A stretch of DNA of 29,103 bases from an uncultured Oscillospiraceae bacterium (GTDB lineage: Bacteria; Bacillota; Clostridia; Oscillospirales; Oscillospiraceae): NCBI GenBank assembly GCA_934643765.1, contig CAKUCT010000003.1:1-29103 (forward strand), read 5' to 3'. Below the pieces are notes generated by a model. That model was given only the letters and a program-made list of their open reading frames with translations, ran no database searches and had not been told where the DNA came from. Positions 1-7,226 of this stretch are shown here, piece by piece. The stretch's first letter is position 1. Each line of letters begins with the position of its first letter. The translations under genes were made by a program, and so were the position numbers.

Positions 1-551
1 ACGCAGGTCTCGGAGTTCAGACCCAGCTCCTTGTAGTTCTCGACCTTGGCCTTGGAAGCGTTGTAGACAACGAAGTCCGGCTCAAAGTTCTCGAGCTCTT
101 CCGCGGTCGGGCGGATGAACATGTTGGTAACGAAGTGTGCCTGCCATGCGACTTCCACGATGAAGCGGATGGCCATGCGGGTGTCGTGGTTGGCGCCGCA
201 GAATGCATCGACGACGAACAGGCGCTTGTTGCACAGTTCCTTGACAGCCAGAGCCTTAACGGTCTTCCAGGTTTCCTCGCTCATCGGATGGTTGTCGTTC
301 TTATAAGCGTCGGAGGTCCACCACACGGTGTCCTTGGAGTTCTCGTCGACAACAATATACTTATCTTTGGGCGAACGGCCGGTGTAGATACCGGTCATAA
401 CGTTGACAGCGCCCAGCTCGCTGACCTGGCCCTTTTCGTAGCCGACCAGACCCGGCTTGGTCTCCTCTTCGAACAGCATCTCGTAAGAGGGATTGCGCAC
501 GATCTCGGTAGCTCCGGTAATGCCGTACTTGCTCAAATTCAGTTCAGACAT
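1..551 (-). CDS. pckA: Phosphoenolpyruvate carboxykinase (ATP), N-terminal part
   Basis: Only the first 183 codons are inside the window; the gene runs off the left edge, so it is partial by truncation of the window, not broken. The translation begins MSELNLSKYGITGATEIV and carries the motif YTGRSPKDKYIV near residues 57-68, the substrate-binding arginine segment of ATP-dependent PEP carboxykinases. The enzyme is cytosolic and interconverts oxaloacetate plus ATP with PEP, CO2 and ADP; in anaerobes it often runs towards oxaloacetate. The start is fixed by an AGAGGTA ribosome-binding site at 558-564. A possible -10 (TATACT on the minus strand, 638-643) lies upstream but no good -35 accompanies it. 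The neighbouring symporter is also on the minus strand, but its strong terminator at 811-846 separates it from pckA, so pckA is probably transcribed alone. Confidence 0.95.
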   Translation of the reverse strand, partial: MSELNLSKYGITGATEIVRNPSYEMLFEEETKPGLVGYEKGQVSELGAVNVMTGIYTGRSPKDKYIVVDENSKDTVWWTSDAYKNDNHPMSEETWKTVKALAVKELCNKRLFVVDAFCGANHDTRMAIRFIVEVAWQAHFVTNMFIRPTAEELENFEPDFVVYNASKAKVENYKELGLNSETC

Positions 552-870
552 ATAAAGTACCTCTTTTCCTAAAATCTTTCCTTTGCAGGAATCTTGTAAA
601 ATATGAATTCAATGAAAGACATTGTTCACCAAATAGCAGTATAACACGTTTTTTCAAGAATATCTACTGTGAAAAGTCCGCCAGAAATTTTTTGTCTGTT
701 TTGCCGGTTTTATTTGGTCTTTTTGCATCGATTTCCCAAAAAATCCGTAAATTCGCACAAACGCAAACGCAGCGCTTCTTTTTGTCCATTACACTAGCCT
801 TTTTGTGTCCAAAAAAGCACCCGGCCCGCCTAATTGGCGGGCCGGGACATGGCCGCTTGCGGCCGGTATT
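552..870. other. Intergenic region between pckA and the symporter gene
   Basis: This 319-base AT-rich gap holds the pckA leader on its left and the symporter terminator (811-846) on its right. The small plus-strand reading frames crossing it have no ribosome-binding site and no recognisable product, so I see no gene here. Confidence 0.7.
811..846 (-). terminator. Rho-independent terminator of the dapF-symporter unit
   Basis: An 11-bp perfect GC-rich inverted repeat (820-830 with 836-846) encloses a 5-base loop. Read on the minus strand the stem is followed by GCTTTTTT, a proper U-tract. It lies 25 bases past the symporter stop codon. Confidence 0.92.
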
Positions 871-2124
871 TTACTTGTTTTCGCCCTTGGCGGCAAGCTG
901 CTTCTGCAGCCAATCCTTGCCGTCGACAAAGCGCGAGACGATATACGACACCACATAGTCTCCGGCAGAGTTGATCATGGTTGCAGGCGGGTCAACGAGA
1001 TTGCCGATGGCTACGAGAATCGGGAATGCGACCTCCATCTGCGTCGGGAAGAAAATCGAGCAGATGATGTACTCTCCGATGTAGCCGCCGCCGGGCACGC
1101 CGGACATGCCGACTGAGGACAAAACCGCGACCAGAATGATCGGAACCAGACGCTCAAAGCCCATATCCTGCCCAAATACGCCGAGCACGAACGCGATTTT
1201 CAGCACGCAGGAAAAGCACGAGCCGTCCATGTGCATCGTCGCGCCAAGCGGCAGAACCATATCGGATACGTCCTTGGAGATGCCGGTAGCCTCCGCCTCC
1301 TCCATGTTGGTCGGGATCGTCGCAACCGAAGAGCAGGTACCGAGTGAAACGACGGCAGGCTTTACGATGTGCCGGAACATAACCTTCACCGCACCCTTGC
1401 CGCCGCCGAACCAGGCAAACAGAGGGAAGGCCGTGAAGATGTACACAAAGCACAGCGGATAGTACAGCAGCAGCGCACGTCCATACGCTTCCGTGATCTG
1501 CGGGCCGTAGCTGGCGACAAGATCGGCGAAAATCGCGAAGAAGGCAATGGGGGCGTAATAGGTCACGATCTTGACAAACTTCAGCATCACGTTTGTCAGG
1601 TCCTCCAGGAACTTGGCAACCATCGTCTCGCTGCCGCCGTTGAGGTTGACGGCAAAGCCGAAGAGAATTGAGAACACGATCAAAGGCAGCATCGCACGGC
1701 GGCTGAGCAGACCCACGAAGTCAGAGGCCGTAAAGAAATTGACGATCATGTCGCTGATCGTTGCGTACTCGCCCATTTCTTCCGCCTGAAGCTCCGTCCA
1801 CGGCGTCAGGACCGGCGGGAAAACCTGGATCAGCAGAAACATGATGACCGCGGCGATCGCACCGGTGATGACGAACGTCGCGACGGTAACGCCCATGATC
1901 TTGCCCGCGCGTTTGCGGCTTTTCATATTGGCGACCGCGCCCGCGATCGAAGAAAAGACCAGCGGCACAACGATGCAGAACATCATGTTGATAAACACCG
2001 TGCCGGCCGGCTTGATCACAGCGGCAGCCTTCGGCCAGAGTCCGCCGAACACTGCGCCGAGGATCATCGCGCCGAGCATGATGCCGAGGAACGTATAGTT
2101 CTGTGCAACAGACTTCTTGTTCAT
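871..2124 (-). CDS. Dicarboxylate/amino acid:cation symporter (DAACS/SLC1 family)
   Basis: A 417-residue polytopic membrane protein of the GltP/DctA/SstT family, importing acidic amino acids, C4-dicarboxylates or small neutral amino acids with Na+ or H+. Hallmarks: an N-terminal hydrophobic stretch (about 13-30), a serine-rich re-entrant region around the segment SLGTCSSVATIPTN, and the transport-core motifs GATMHMDGSCF and MSGVPGGG near the C-terminus. The start is placed at the second ATG because AAAGGAGAAA (2131-2140) is correctly spaced for it; an upstream in-frame ATG at 2154 would place this site inside the coding region. It follows dapF by 45 bases with no promoter or terminator between, so the two are probably cotranscribed. 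Substrate cannot be assigned from sequence alone. Confidence 0.93.
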   Translation of the reverse strand: MNKKSVAQNYTFLGIMLGAMILGAVFGGLWPKAAAVIKPAGTVFINMMFCIVVPLVFSSIAGAVANMKSRKRAGKIMGVTVATFVITGAIAAVIMFLLIQVFPPVLTPWTELQAEEMGEYATISDMIVNFFTASDFVGLLSRRAMLPLIVFSILFGFAVNLNGGSETMVAKFLEDLTNVMLKFVKIVTYYAPIAFFAIFADLVASYGPQITEAYGRALLLYYPLCFVYIFTAFPLFAWFGGGKGAVKVMFRHIVKPAVVSLGTCSSVATIPTNMEEAEATGISKDVSDMVLPLGATMHMDGSCFSCVLKIAFVLGVFGQDMGFERLVPIILVAVLSSVGMSGVPGGGYIGEYIICSIFFPTQMEVAFPILVAIGNLVDPPATMINSAGDYVVSYIVSRFVDGKDWLQKQLAAKGENK

Positions 2125-2169
2125 AAACACTTTCTCCTTTTCAGATAAATCCAAACGTTTTTTGACCGT

Positions 2170-3003
2170 TTACAGCGAAGCTTCCTCATCCAGGACCTCT
2201 CCGGCGCACACGAGCTTTGTCGGACCCGTGAGCAGGAGGTCCCTGCACTTCTTACCCTCGCGGACAATGTCCACGAGAAGAAGACCTCCTTTCATTTCCA
2301 CCCGCGCATGATCGGAACTTCTGTGTTTGTCTGCCAGCGCGTAAATGGCTGAGCCTGTTCCCGTGCCGCAGGCATACGTGAAATCCTCCACGCCCCGCTC
2401 CCACGTCCGCTCGTAAAAATGATCCTTGCCGATGGTTTCAATGAAGTTCACATTCGCTCCCTTCGGGAACGCCGAATGGTAACGAAGCTTTTTCCCAAGC
2501 TTGAAAAGCGCCCGCTCGTCTGCCTCGCGCAGACCCGGATACTGCACCACGGCATGCGGAATACCGGGGTTTCCAAGCTCGACATACATGCACTCGACGC
2601 GCTTTCCGTCCACATCCAGCGCCAGCTCCCGCAAAACCGTCGGCTCGGGCAGACGGATACGGTAGTTTCGTTTGTCGATGCGTTCGCCGGTCACAAGTCC
2701 GGCCGTCGTCTCGATCGTCTGTTTTTCTCCGGCGAAGCCATGCTCATAGCCGTACCGGCAGATGCAGCGCGCGCCGTTGCCGCACATTTCTCCCATGGAG
2801 CCGTCTGAATTGAAAAAGAGCATCCCGAAGTCCGCACCGGCTTTCGCCGGAACAACTGCCATCAGTCCGTCGGCACCGATAGACATATGCCGGTCGCAGA
2901 GCGTTTTGGCAAGCGAGGAAATCTGCTTTTCGTTCAGCTCGCCGCGCAGATTTTCCAGGATGAGAAAGTCATTGCCCGCGCCGTTCATCTTTGTAAATCG
3001 CAT
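2170..3003 (-). CDS. dapF: Diaminopimelate epimerase
   Basis: A 277-residue cytosolic, PLP-independent epimerase that converts LL-diaminopimelate to meso-diaminopimelate for lysine and peptidoglycan synthesis. The length is typical. Both catalytic cysteines are present: C74 in MCGNGARC and C212 in ACGTGTGSA. The N-terminus MRFTKMNGAGNDF is the family signature. The start is supported by GGGAGAG just upstream and by a strong promoter at 3033-3060. It is the first gene of a probable two-gene unit with the downstream symporter. No other lysine-pathway gene is in the window. Confidence 0.97.
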   Translation of the reverse strand: MRFTKMNGAGNDFLILENLRGELNEKQISSLAKTLCDRHMSIGADGLMAVVPAKAGADFGMLFFNSDGSMGEMCGNGARCICRYGYEHGFAGEKQTIETTAGLVTGERIDKRNYRIRLPEPTVLRELALDVDGKRVECMYVELGNPGIPHAVVQYPGLREADERALFKLGKKLRYHSAFPKGANVNFIETIGKDHFYERTWERGVEDFTYACGTGTGSAIYALADKHRSSDHARVEMKGGLLLVDIVREGKKCRDLLLTGPTKLVCAGEVLDEEASL

Positions 3004-3032
3004 CCGCCGCTCTCCCTTTCTTTTGAAGTTGT

Positions 3033-3060
3033 TCTATATTATATAAAAAACAGCCGTCAA
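3033..3060 (-). promoter_or_regulatory. Promoter of dapF
   Basis: On the minus strand TTGACG (3055-3060), a 16-base spacer and TATAGA (3033-3038). An overlapping alternative uses a consensus TATAAT at 3038-3043. The -10 end is about 30 bases upstream of the dapF start codon. Confidence 0.75.
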
Positions 3061-3130
3061 GTAAATGCCAAAAACTGCTCGTTACATTGCAAAAAATGCC
3101 CTTGCGCGCGCGCCTGCTTTGCACCCGGAA

Positions 3131-3159
3131 TTGACTTTCCCACCACAGGCAGGTACAAT
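3131..3159 (+). promoter_or_regulatory. Promoter of the zinc-ribbon membrane protein gene
   Basis: TTGACT (3131-3136), an exact 17-base spacer, then TACAAT (3154-3159), a near-consensus vegetative promoter 47 bases upstream of the ATG at 3207. It diverges from the dapF promoter. Confidence 0.8.
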
Positions 3160-3206
3160 AAGCATATCCACAAACGATATTTTTCTGTGATAAAGGAGTA
3201 TGCTGC

Positions 3207-3851
3207 ATGCAAACTTGCTATAATTGCGGCAAACAGGTCGATGATAACGTCCTGATCTGCCCGGAATGCGGCGCGCTTGTCAAGCGCTACGGAAAGCCGG
3301 AGCGCCCAGAGGAGGCCGCATCTGGTACTTCCTCTGCGCCGTCCGGCACGCAGACCTATCCCGGCGCCTACGACACACCGGCAGCCACCGCGCCGCGCAG
3401 CGTCGTCTGGCAGGATGATGCCGGGCGGCCGCACTTCCGGGGCAATATCTGCTTCTGGCTGGTGGTCTGCGCCATCTTCGCGGGCTATATGTGCTTTGGC
3501 TTCGGGAGCATGCTCTTGATCTACCGCTATCAAGACTTCTTTCTGGAAACCATGCAGCTGCCGGAATTTTCCGACATTCTATCCATTTTGCAGTCCATGA
3601 TTGCAAGCGTCGACGCGCTGTACCCGTTTTATCTGACGGTTCTGGTTCTGTTCGCGCTCAAGTTTGCGGGGTATATCTGGTTTCTGGCCTCGCACCGCCG
3701 TCTGGCGTTTTACTGCACAGCCGCTATCAGTGCGCTTCTGGTGCTCGCCACCCTGATCTTCGGCGGCAGCCTCCAGGCACTGATCTATCTGCTCGACCCG
3801 GCGCTCACGTATCTGTTCCTGCGCAGAGGCTGGCAGGTTCTGAAACGATAA
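3207..3851 (+). CDS. Zinc-ribbon domain membrane protein, function unknown
   Basis: A 214-residue protein. Residues 4-21 hold a zinc ribbon with two CX2C knuckles (C4/C7 and C18/C21) 10 residues apart, with the typical wording CYNCGK and CPECG. A low-complexity Pro/Ala/Thr/Ser linker follows (about 31-65). Then come about four hydrophobic segments (roughly 81-106, 139-161, 165-187, 189-205). Zinc-ribbon plus transmembrane proteins are common in Firmicutes and mostly uncharacterised. The start is supported by AAAGGAG upstream and a consensus promoter. It is monocistronic between its promoter and the terminator at 3858-3891. I cannot assign a function. Confidence 0.88.
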   Translation: MQTCYNCGKQVDDNVLICPECGALVKRYGKPERPEEAASGTSSAPSGTQTYPGAYDTPAATAPRSVVWQDDAGRPHFRGNICFWLVVCAIFAGYMCFGFGSMLLIYRYQDFFLETMQLPEFSDILSILQSMIASVDALYPFYLTVLVLFALKFAGYIWFLASHRRLAFYCTAAISALLVLATLIFGGSLQALIYLLDPALTYLFLRRGWQVLKR

Positions 3852-3857
3852 GCTACA

Positions 3858-3891
3858 AAAAGCCAACCTTTTCTCAAAAAGGTTGGCTTTT
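3858..3891. terminator. Bidirectional terminator
   Basis: A 15-bp perfect stem (3858-3872 with 3877-3891) with a 4-base loop. The A-rich left arm and T-rich right arm give U-tracts on both strands, so it can end both the zinc-ribbon gene (plus) and the aminotransferase-like gene (minus), which converge here. Confidence 0.9.
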
Positions 3892-3971
3892 CCGTATATT
3901 TAAGACCGTGAAGGTTTGCCGCGTGCTCACCGGCGCAAACTCCCTTGTCAAAAACAAGCGTTTTTAACAGC

Positions 3972-5267
3972 TTAAAATTCCCGCAGGACCTCGTCGAAGA
4001 CGCGCAGCGTCTGCGCAACGTCCTCGTGCGTATGCTTCGTCGAAATATAGAACCGGCCTCTGGACGAGTGCAGGCGGATGCCGCGCTTGAGGCATTCGCG
4101 GTAGAATCTGCCATAGAGCTTCTTATCTACCTTGAAGTTGTCACGCACATCGTGCATGGGCGCGTCAATGCCAAACTGCAGCTGCCAGACAGAGACCTGG
4201 TTGTCGCACCACAGCTTGATACCGTACTTTTTGCCGAGCTCACGCACGCCGGCGACAATCTCATCGGTGATCTGCTTCATGCCCTCATAGGTGCCGGGCT
4301 TTTTCAGCTCGCCAAGCGTCGCGAGCGCTGCGGCTACGCAGAGCGGATTGGCGTTGAAGGTTCCCGCCGGATGCACGCCGCTTTCCATGATCTCCCGGCG
4401 TCCACCGACACCGGAAATCGGATAGCCCGCTGCAACCGCCTTGGCAAACACCGTCAGGTCCGGCACCACACCAAAATATTCCGACGCGCCGCCAAGCGCC
4501 AGACGAAAGCCCGTGATGACCTCGTCGAGGATCATCACAACATCATATTCCTTCGTCAGCCGGCGCACGCCCTCCAGATACCCGGGTTCGGGCAGAATCG
4601 GTTCGGCGTTGTACATGATCGGTTCCATGATAACGGCCGCAATTTCATTGGCCTGCCGCTTGAACGTGCGCTCAATGGCCCCCAGATCATTCCACGGCAG
4701 CACAATGATATTGTCCGAAGCCTCGCGCACCTGGCCCGGGCACTCCAGGCTCTTCCACGGCTTGTTGACCGGGCCCATGGATGCAATCGCCGCCGGATGG
4801 GCGCTGACGTTGATCTCATCGCTCCAGCCATGGTAGTGTCCTTCAAAGCGCACAACCTTCGTCTTTCCGGTGTATGCGCGCGCCAGACGCAGCGCAACCA
4901 TATCGGCCTCAGTGCCGGTACTCTGATAGCCGACCATCTCCGCACTCGGCAGCACCTCTACCAGCTTCTTCGACAGCGCGTTCAAAGATTCCGTCGGCAG
5001 TGCAAAATGCGTGCCCTCCTGAATCTGGCGGATGACCGCTTCATTGACAACATCCGGCGAGAAGCCCAGAATAGACGGGCCGAACGAGCCCATGTAATCA
5101 ATATACTCGTTCCCGTCGACGTCAAAAAAGCGCGAGCCCTTGCCGCGGACGGCATAGATCGGGTATTCCTCGTCCGCCGCCTTATGAATGGAGCTGGCAA
5201 CGCCGCCTACCAGATATTTTTTTGCTTCGTAAAAGAGATCTCTCGATGTATCGGTGTTGTAAAACAT
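3972..5267 (-). CDS. GSAM-like class III PLP-dependent aminotransferase/aminomutase
   Basis: A 431-residue fold-type I PLP enzyme of the class III family, closest in wording to glutamate-1-semialdehyde aminomutase. Seen: STGTEA (PLP phosphate region, about 116-121), ILDEVITGFR with D248 (pyridine-N contact), and FAKAVAAGYP with K276 as the Schiff-base lysine. The GSAM motif GGVNSPVR reads GGVASSIHK here, so the arginine that recognises glutamate semialdehyde is replaced (H28). With no haem gene nearby, a role in tetrapyrrole synthesis is unlikely. This family also contains aminotransferases for beta- or omega-amino acids and amino acid racemases/epimerases. The gene is last in the minus-strand operon, 77 bases after the D-aminoacylase-like gene, with AAGGAAG as ribosome-binding site. 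Its likely job is transaminating or epimerising an amino acid released by that hydrolase; this is inference. Confidence 0.85.
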   Translation of the reverse strand: MFYNTDTSRDLFYEAKKYLVGGVASSIHKAADEEYPIYAVRGKGSRFFDVDGNEYIDYMGSFGPSILGFSPDVVNEAVIRQIQEGTHFALPTESLNALSKKLVEVLPSAEMVGYQSTGTEADMVALRLARAYTGKTKVVRFEGHYHGWSDEINVSAHPAAIASMGPVNKPWKSLECPGQVREASDNIIVLPWNDLGAIERTFKRQANEIAAVIMEPIMYNAEPILPEPGYLEGVRRLTKEYDVVMILDEVITGFRLALGGASEYFGVVPDLTVFAKAVAAGYPISGVGGRREIMESGVHPAGTFNANPLCVAAALATLGELKKPGTYEGMKQITDEIVAGVRELGKKYGIKLWCDNQVSVWQLQFGIDAPMHDVRDNFKVDKKLYGRFYRECLKRGIRLHSSRGRFYISTKHTHEDVAQTLRVFDEVLREF

Positions 5268-5344
5268 GATTCAACTTCCTTTTTGATTAAAGTCCGCCAG
5301 GCCCTCGCTTCCGCGCCGCCTGAATTTTCTATGGATGAACACAA

Positions 5345-7129
5345 TTACTGCTGCAGCCGGTTGAGCACCCGGCCCGCACCCGCCGGCTGAACGGCGCCGT
5401 TTTCTACAGCACACCGGCCGTTGACCAGCACATGGCAAATGCCCTGCGGCGGCTGCGCGGGATTTTCAAAATCATTCTGGTATCCGAGCTTTTCCCAGTC
5501 GAGCAGGGTGATATCTGCATAATAGCCTTCTTTCAAAGCGCCTCGCTTTTCCACGCGCAGCACCTGCGCCGGAAGAAGCGTCATGCGGTGAATTGCCTCG
5601 GGAACGCTCAGATACCCCAGCTCGTCACACATCCGCAGCAAGAAGCGTATAAAGATGTTGTACGCAACCGGCGGCGTGCCGTAGCCCATAATATTTCTCG
5701 ATGTATCCGGATGCTTCGGCAGCGCGACCGTGTCGCTGATCGGCATGCTCCGCTCATTGCGCAGAAGCCACGTTGTCTCATACTCGCGCTTGTCCAGACT
5801 CATGGCGCCCCGGAGGTACGGATCTTCCAGCAAAAGATCAAAAAGCACCTCCACGCAGTTGTTGTAGACCAGTTCCCGGTCTGTGCCCGGCATGCGTTCT
5901 TTTGTAATCTGCATCAGGGTCTTGCCGACAATGCCCGGGATAGTGCTGGCCGTAATCATATAGTCGTCTGCCCAGTAGGGATCTGTCGCCGGATGAAGCA
6001 TGGTCAGCTTGAATTTGCCGCCGTTGATGAACGCATGCATCTTCTTCCGGAACGCCGGATCGCGCAGACCCGCGATCATCTTGTCCTCGGTCGCGTAGTC
6101 GCGCACCGCCTCGTCATGCGACATATTGCGCAGCATCATCGTCGCCACGCGGTAAGAAGAAGAGATACTCTGGTTATCCGGAATGTCATTATAATAGACA
6201 TCGCAGCCATCGCGCAGCGGCGCGTTGACCAGGAACTCCACCGTCTCGTCGAGCATCGCGTGCTCCAACTCCCCCGAGTGCGGTTGGGGAACGCTGTAGG
6301 CGTTTGTCAGATGCGCAATGATACAGCGCAGCTTCGGGAACCTGCGGTAATATTCCATGAATTCCACAAGTCCCTGATATCGGCCGCAGATGGCCTCTCC
6401 CTTTTCCCCGATGAACCAGCCATAATAGCTTTGGCCGTCCTCACTCGGCCACTGGGTCTGGTGGTGGCGCGTATGCGCGGTGAAAAGCACCTCCCGCGCC
6501 TGCAGCACCTGGCACAGCGCGTTCAGCTCCCGTGCGTCCGCAAAATGCCCTGCCACGCCCGGGTCCAGGCTCAGAGACATGCCGAATGCGCCCGCGTCCA
6601 GTGCCTCTTGGAGCGCTTCAACCTCCTGCGCAATTTCCGCATCGGTCGACGCTCTTGCGTAATCCGGGCCCAAAACACCTCCGCGGATGGGATTGAGGCC
6701 CACAAGCGGAACATAGTTTGCCCCCAGCTTCAGCGTCCGGGCATAGTCCAGCCACTGTCCGAAGCCGCGCCAACAGACATCCAGGTCCGCCACATCCAGG
6801 GACGCGAAATAGGGCTTATAAAAGTCCGGGTTCAGGGCCGGGGCCAGGCCGATGCCGCAGTTTCCGCCGGCAAATGTCGTCACGCCCTGGCACACCAGAT
6901 TGTACACATCCGGGTAATACGGCAGGGACATATCCGCGTGGCTGTGCGAGTCCACAAAGCCCGGCGTACACAAAAGCCCCGTCGCGTCGATCACGCGCTT
7001 TGCTTCCGGGGCCGTCTCGCCGTGGTTTACGAGCACAATCCGGTCGCCCTCCACGCCGATGTTGCCGGTGAACAGCGGCCCTCCGGTACCGTCGGCGATC
7101 TGCGCATTCTGAATTAAAATATCAAGCAT
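5345..7129 (-). CDS. N-acyl-D-amino-acid deacylase-like amidohydrolase
   Basis: A 594-residue member of the amidohydrolase superfamily, D-aminoacylase/dihydroorotase-like branch. The metal motif SHSHAD (H62, H64) follows a beta-strand ending PGFVD, and GGNCGIGLAP carries the cysteine (C91) that is a metal ligand in characterised D-aminoacylases. Later candidate ligands are in FTAHTRHH and IIAHLTN, with a possible catalytic aspartate in MPISDT. The C-terminal GYYADITLLD is the usual end of the beta-sandwich domain. Known D-aminoacylases are about 480-530 residues, so this one carries roughly 60-100 extra residues. The family hydrolyses N-acyl-D-amino acids, but relatives act on other amides or carbamoyl compounds. 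The ATG at 7129 is preferred to the GTG three codons upstream because GGGTGA is well spaced for it. It lies just beyond a hairpin behind the Liv transporter. Confidence 0.88.
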   Translation of the reverse strand: MLDILIQNAQIADGTGGPLFTGNIGVEGDRIVLVNHGETAPEAKRVIDATGLLCTPGFVDSHSHADMSLPYYPDVYNLVCQGVTTFAGGNCGIGLAPALNPDFYKPYFASLDVADLDVCWRGFGQWLDYARTLKLGANYVPLVGLNPIRGGVLGPDYARASTDAEIAQEVEALQEALDAGAFGMSLSLDPGVAGHFADARELNALCQVLQAREVLFTAHTRHHQTQWPSEDGQSYYGWFIGEKGEAICGRYQGLVEFMEYYRRFPKLRCIIAHLTNAYSVPQPHSGELEHAMLDETVEFLVNAPLRDGCDVYYNDIPDNQSISSSYRVATMMLRNMSHDEAVRDYATEDKMIAGLRDPAFRKKMHAFINGGKFKLTMLHPATDPYWADDYMITASTIPGIVGKTLMQITKERMPGTDRELVYNNCVEVLFDLLLEDPYLRGAMSLDKREYETTWLLRNERSMPISDTVALPKHPDTSRNIMGYGTPPVAYNIFIRFLLRMCDELGYLSVPEAIHRMTLLPAQVLRVEKRGALKEGYYADITLLDWEKLGYQNDFENPAQPPQGICHVLVNGRCAVENGAVQPAGAGRVLNRLQQ

Positions 7130-7144
7130 GTAAATCACCCATAT

Positions 7145-7186
7145 AAAACGCCCGCGGTCTGCAGTTGTTTCCTACAGACCGCAGGC
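7145..7186 (-). terminator. Intraoperonic hairpin (leaky terminator or processing element)
   Basis: A 12-bp stem with one mismatch (7150-7161 with 7175-7186) and a 13-base loop. Read on the minus strand it is followed by only four Ts (GTTTTAT). It lies between the binding-protein gene and the amidohydrolase gene, and about 20 bases separate its base from the amidohydrolase ATG, leaving no room for a promoter. It probably ends most transcripts or protects the upstream mRNA, with read-through into the two catabolic genes. Confidence 0.72.
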
Positions 7187-7226
7187 ATAAGATCAATGGT
7201 TCATTCTGTTTTCAGATTCCGGCAGC

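Noticed and set aside
692..958. Plus-strand small reading frame in the pckA-symporter gap
   Set aside because: No ribosome-binding site, crosses the terminator stem, and overlaps the end of the symporter gene on the other strand.
3945..5390. Long plus-strand reading frame (481 codons) opposite the GSAM-like gene
   Set aside because: It is an antisense shadow of a GC-rich gene; the minus-strand product is a clear PLP enzyme, while this translation has no recognisable domain and is Arg/His/Ala-rich.
5432..7117. Long plus-strand reading frame (561 codons) opposite the D-aminoacylase-like gene
   Set aside because: Same reason: a complementary-strand shadow with no domain and no ribosome-binding site.
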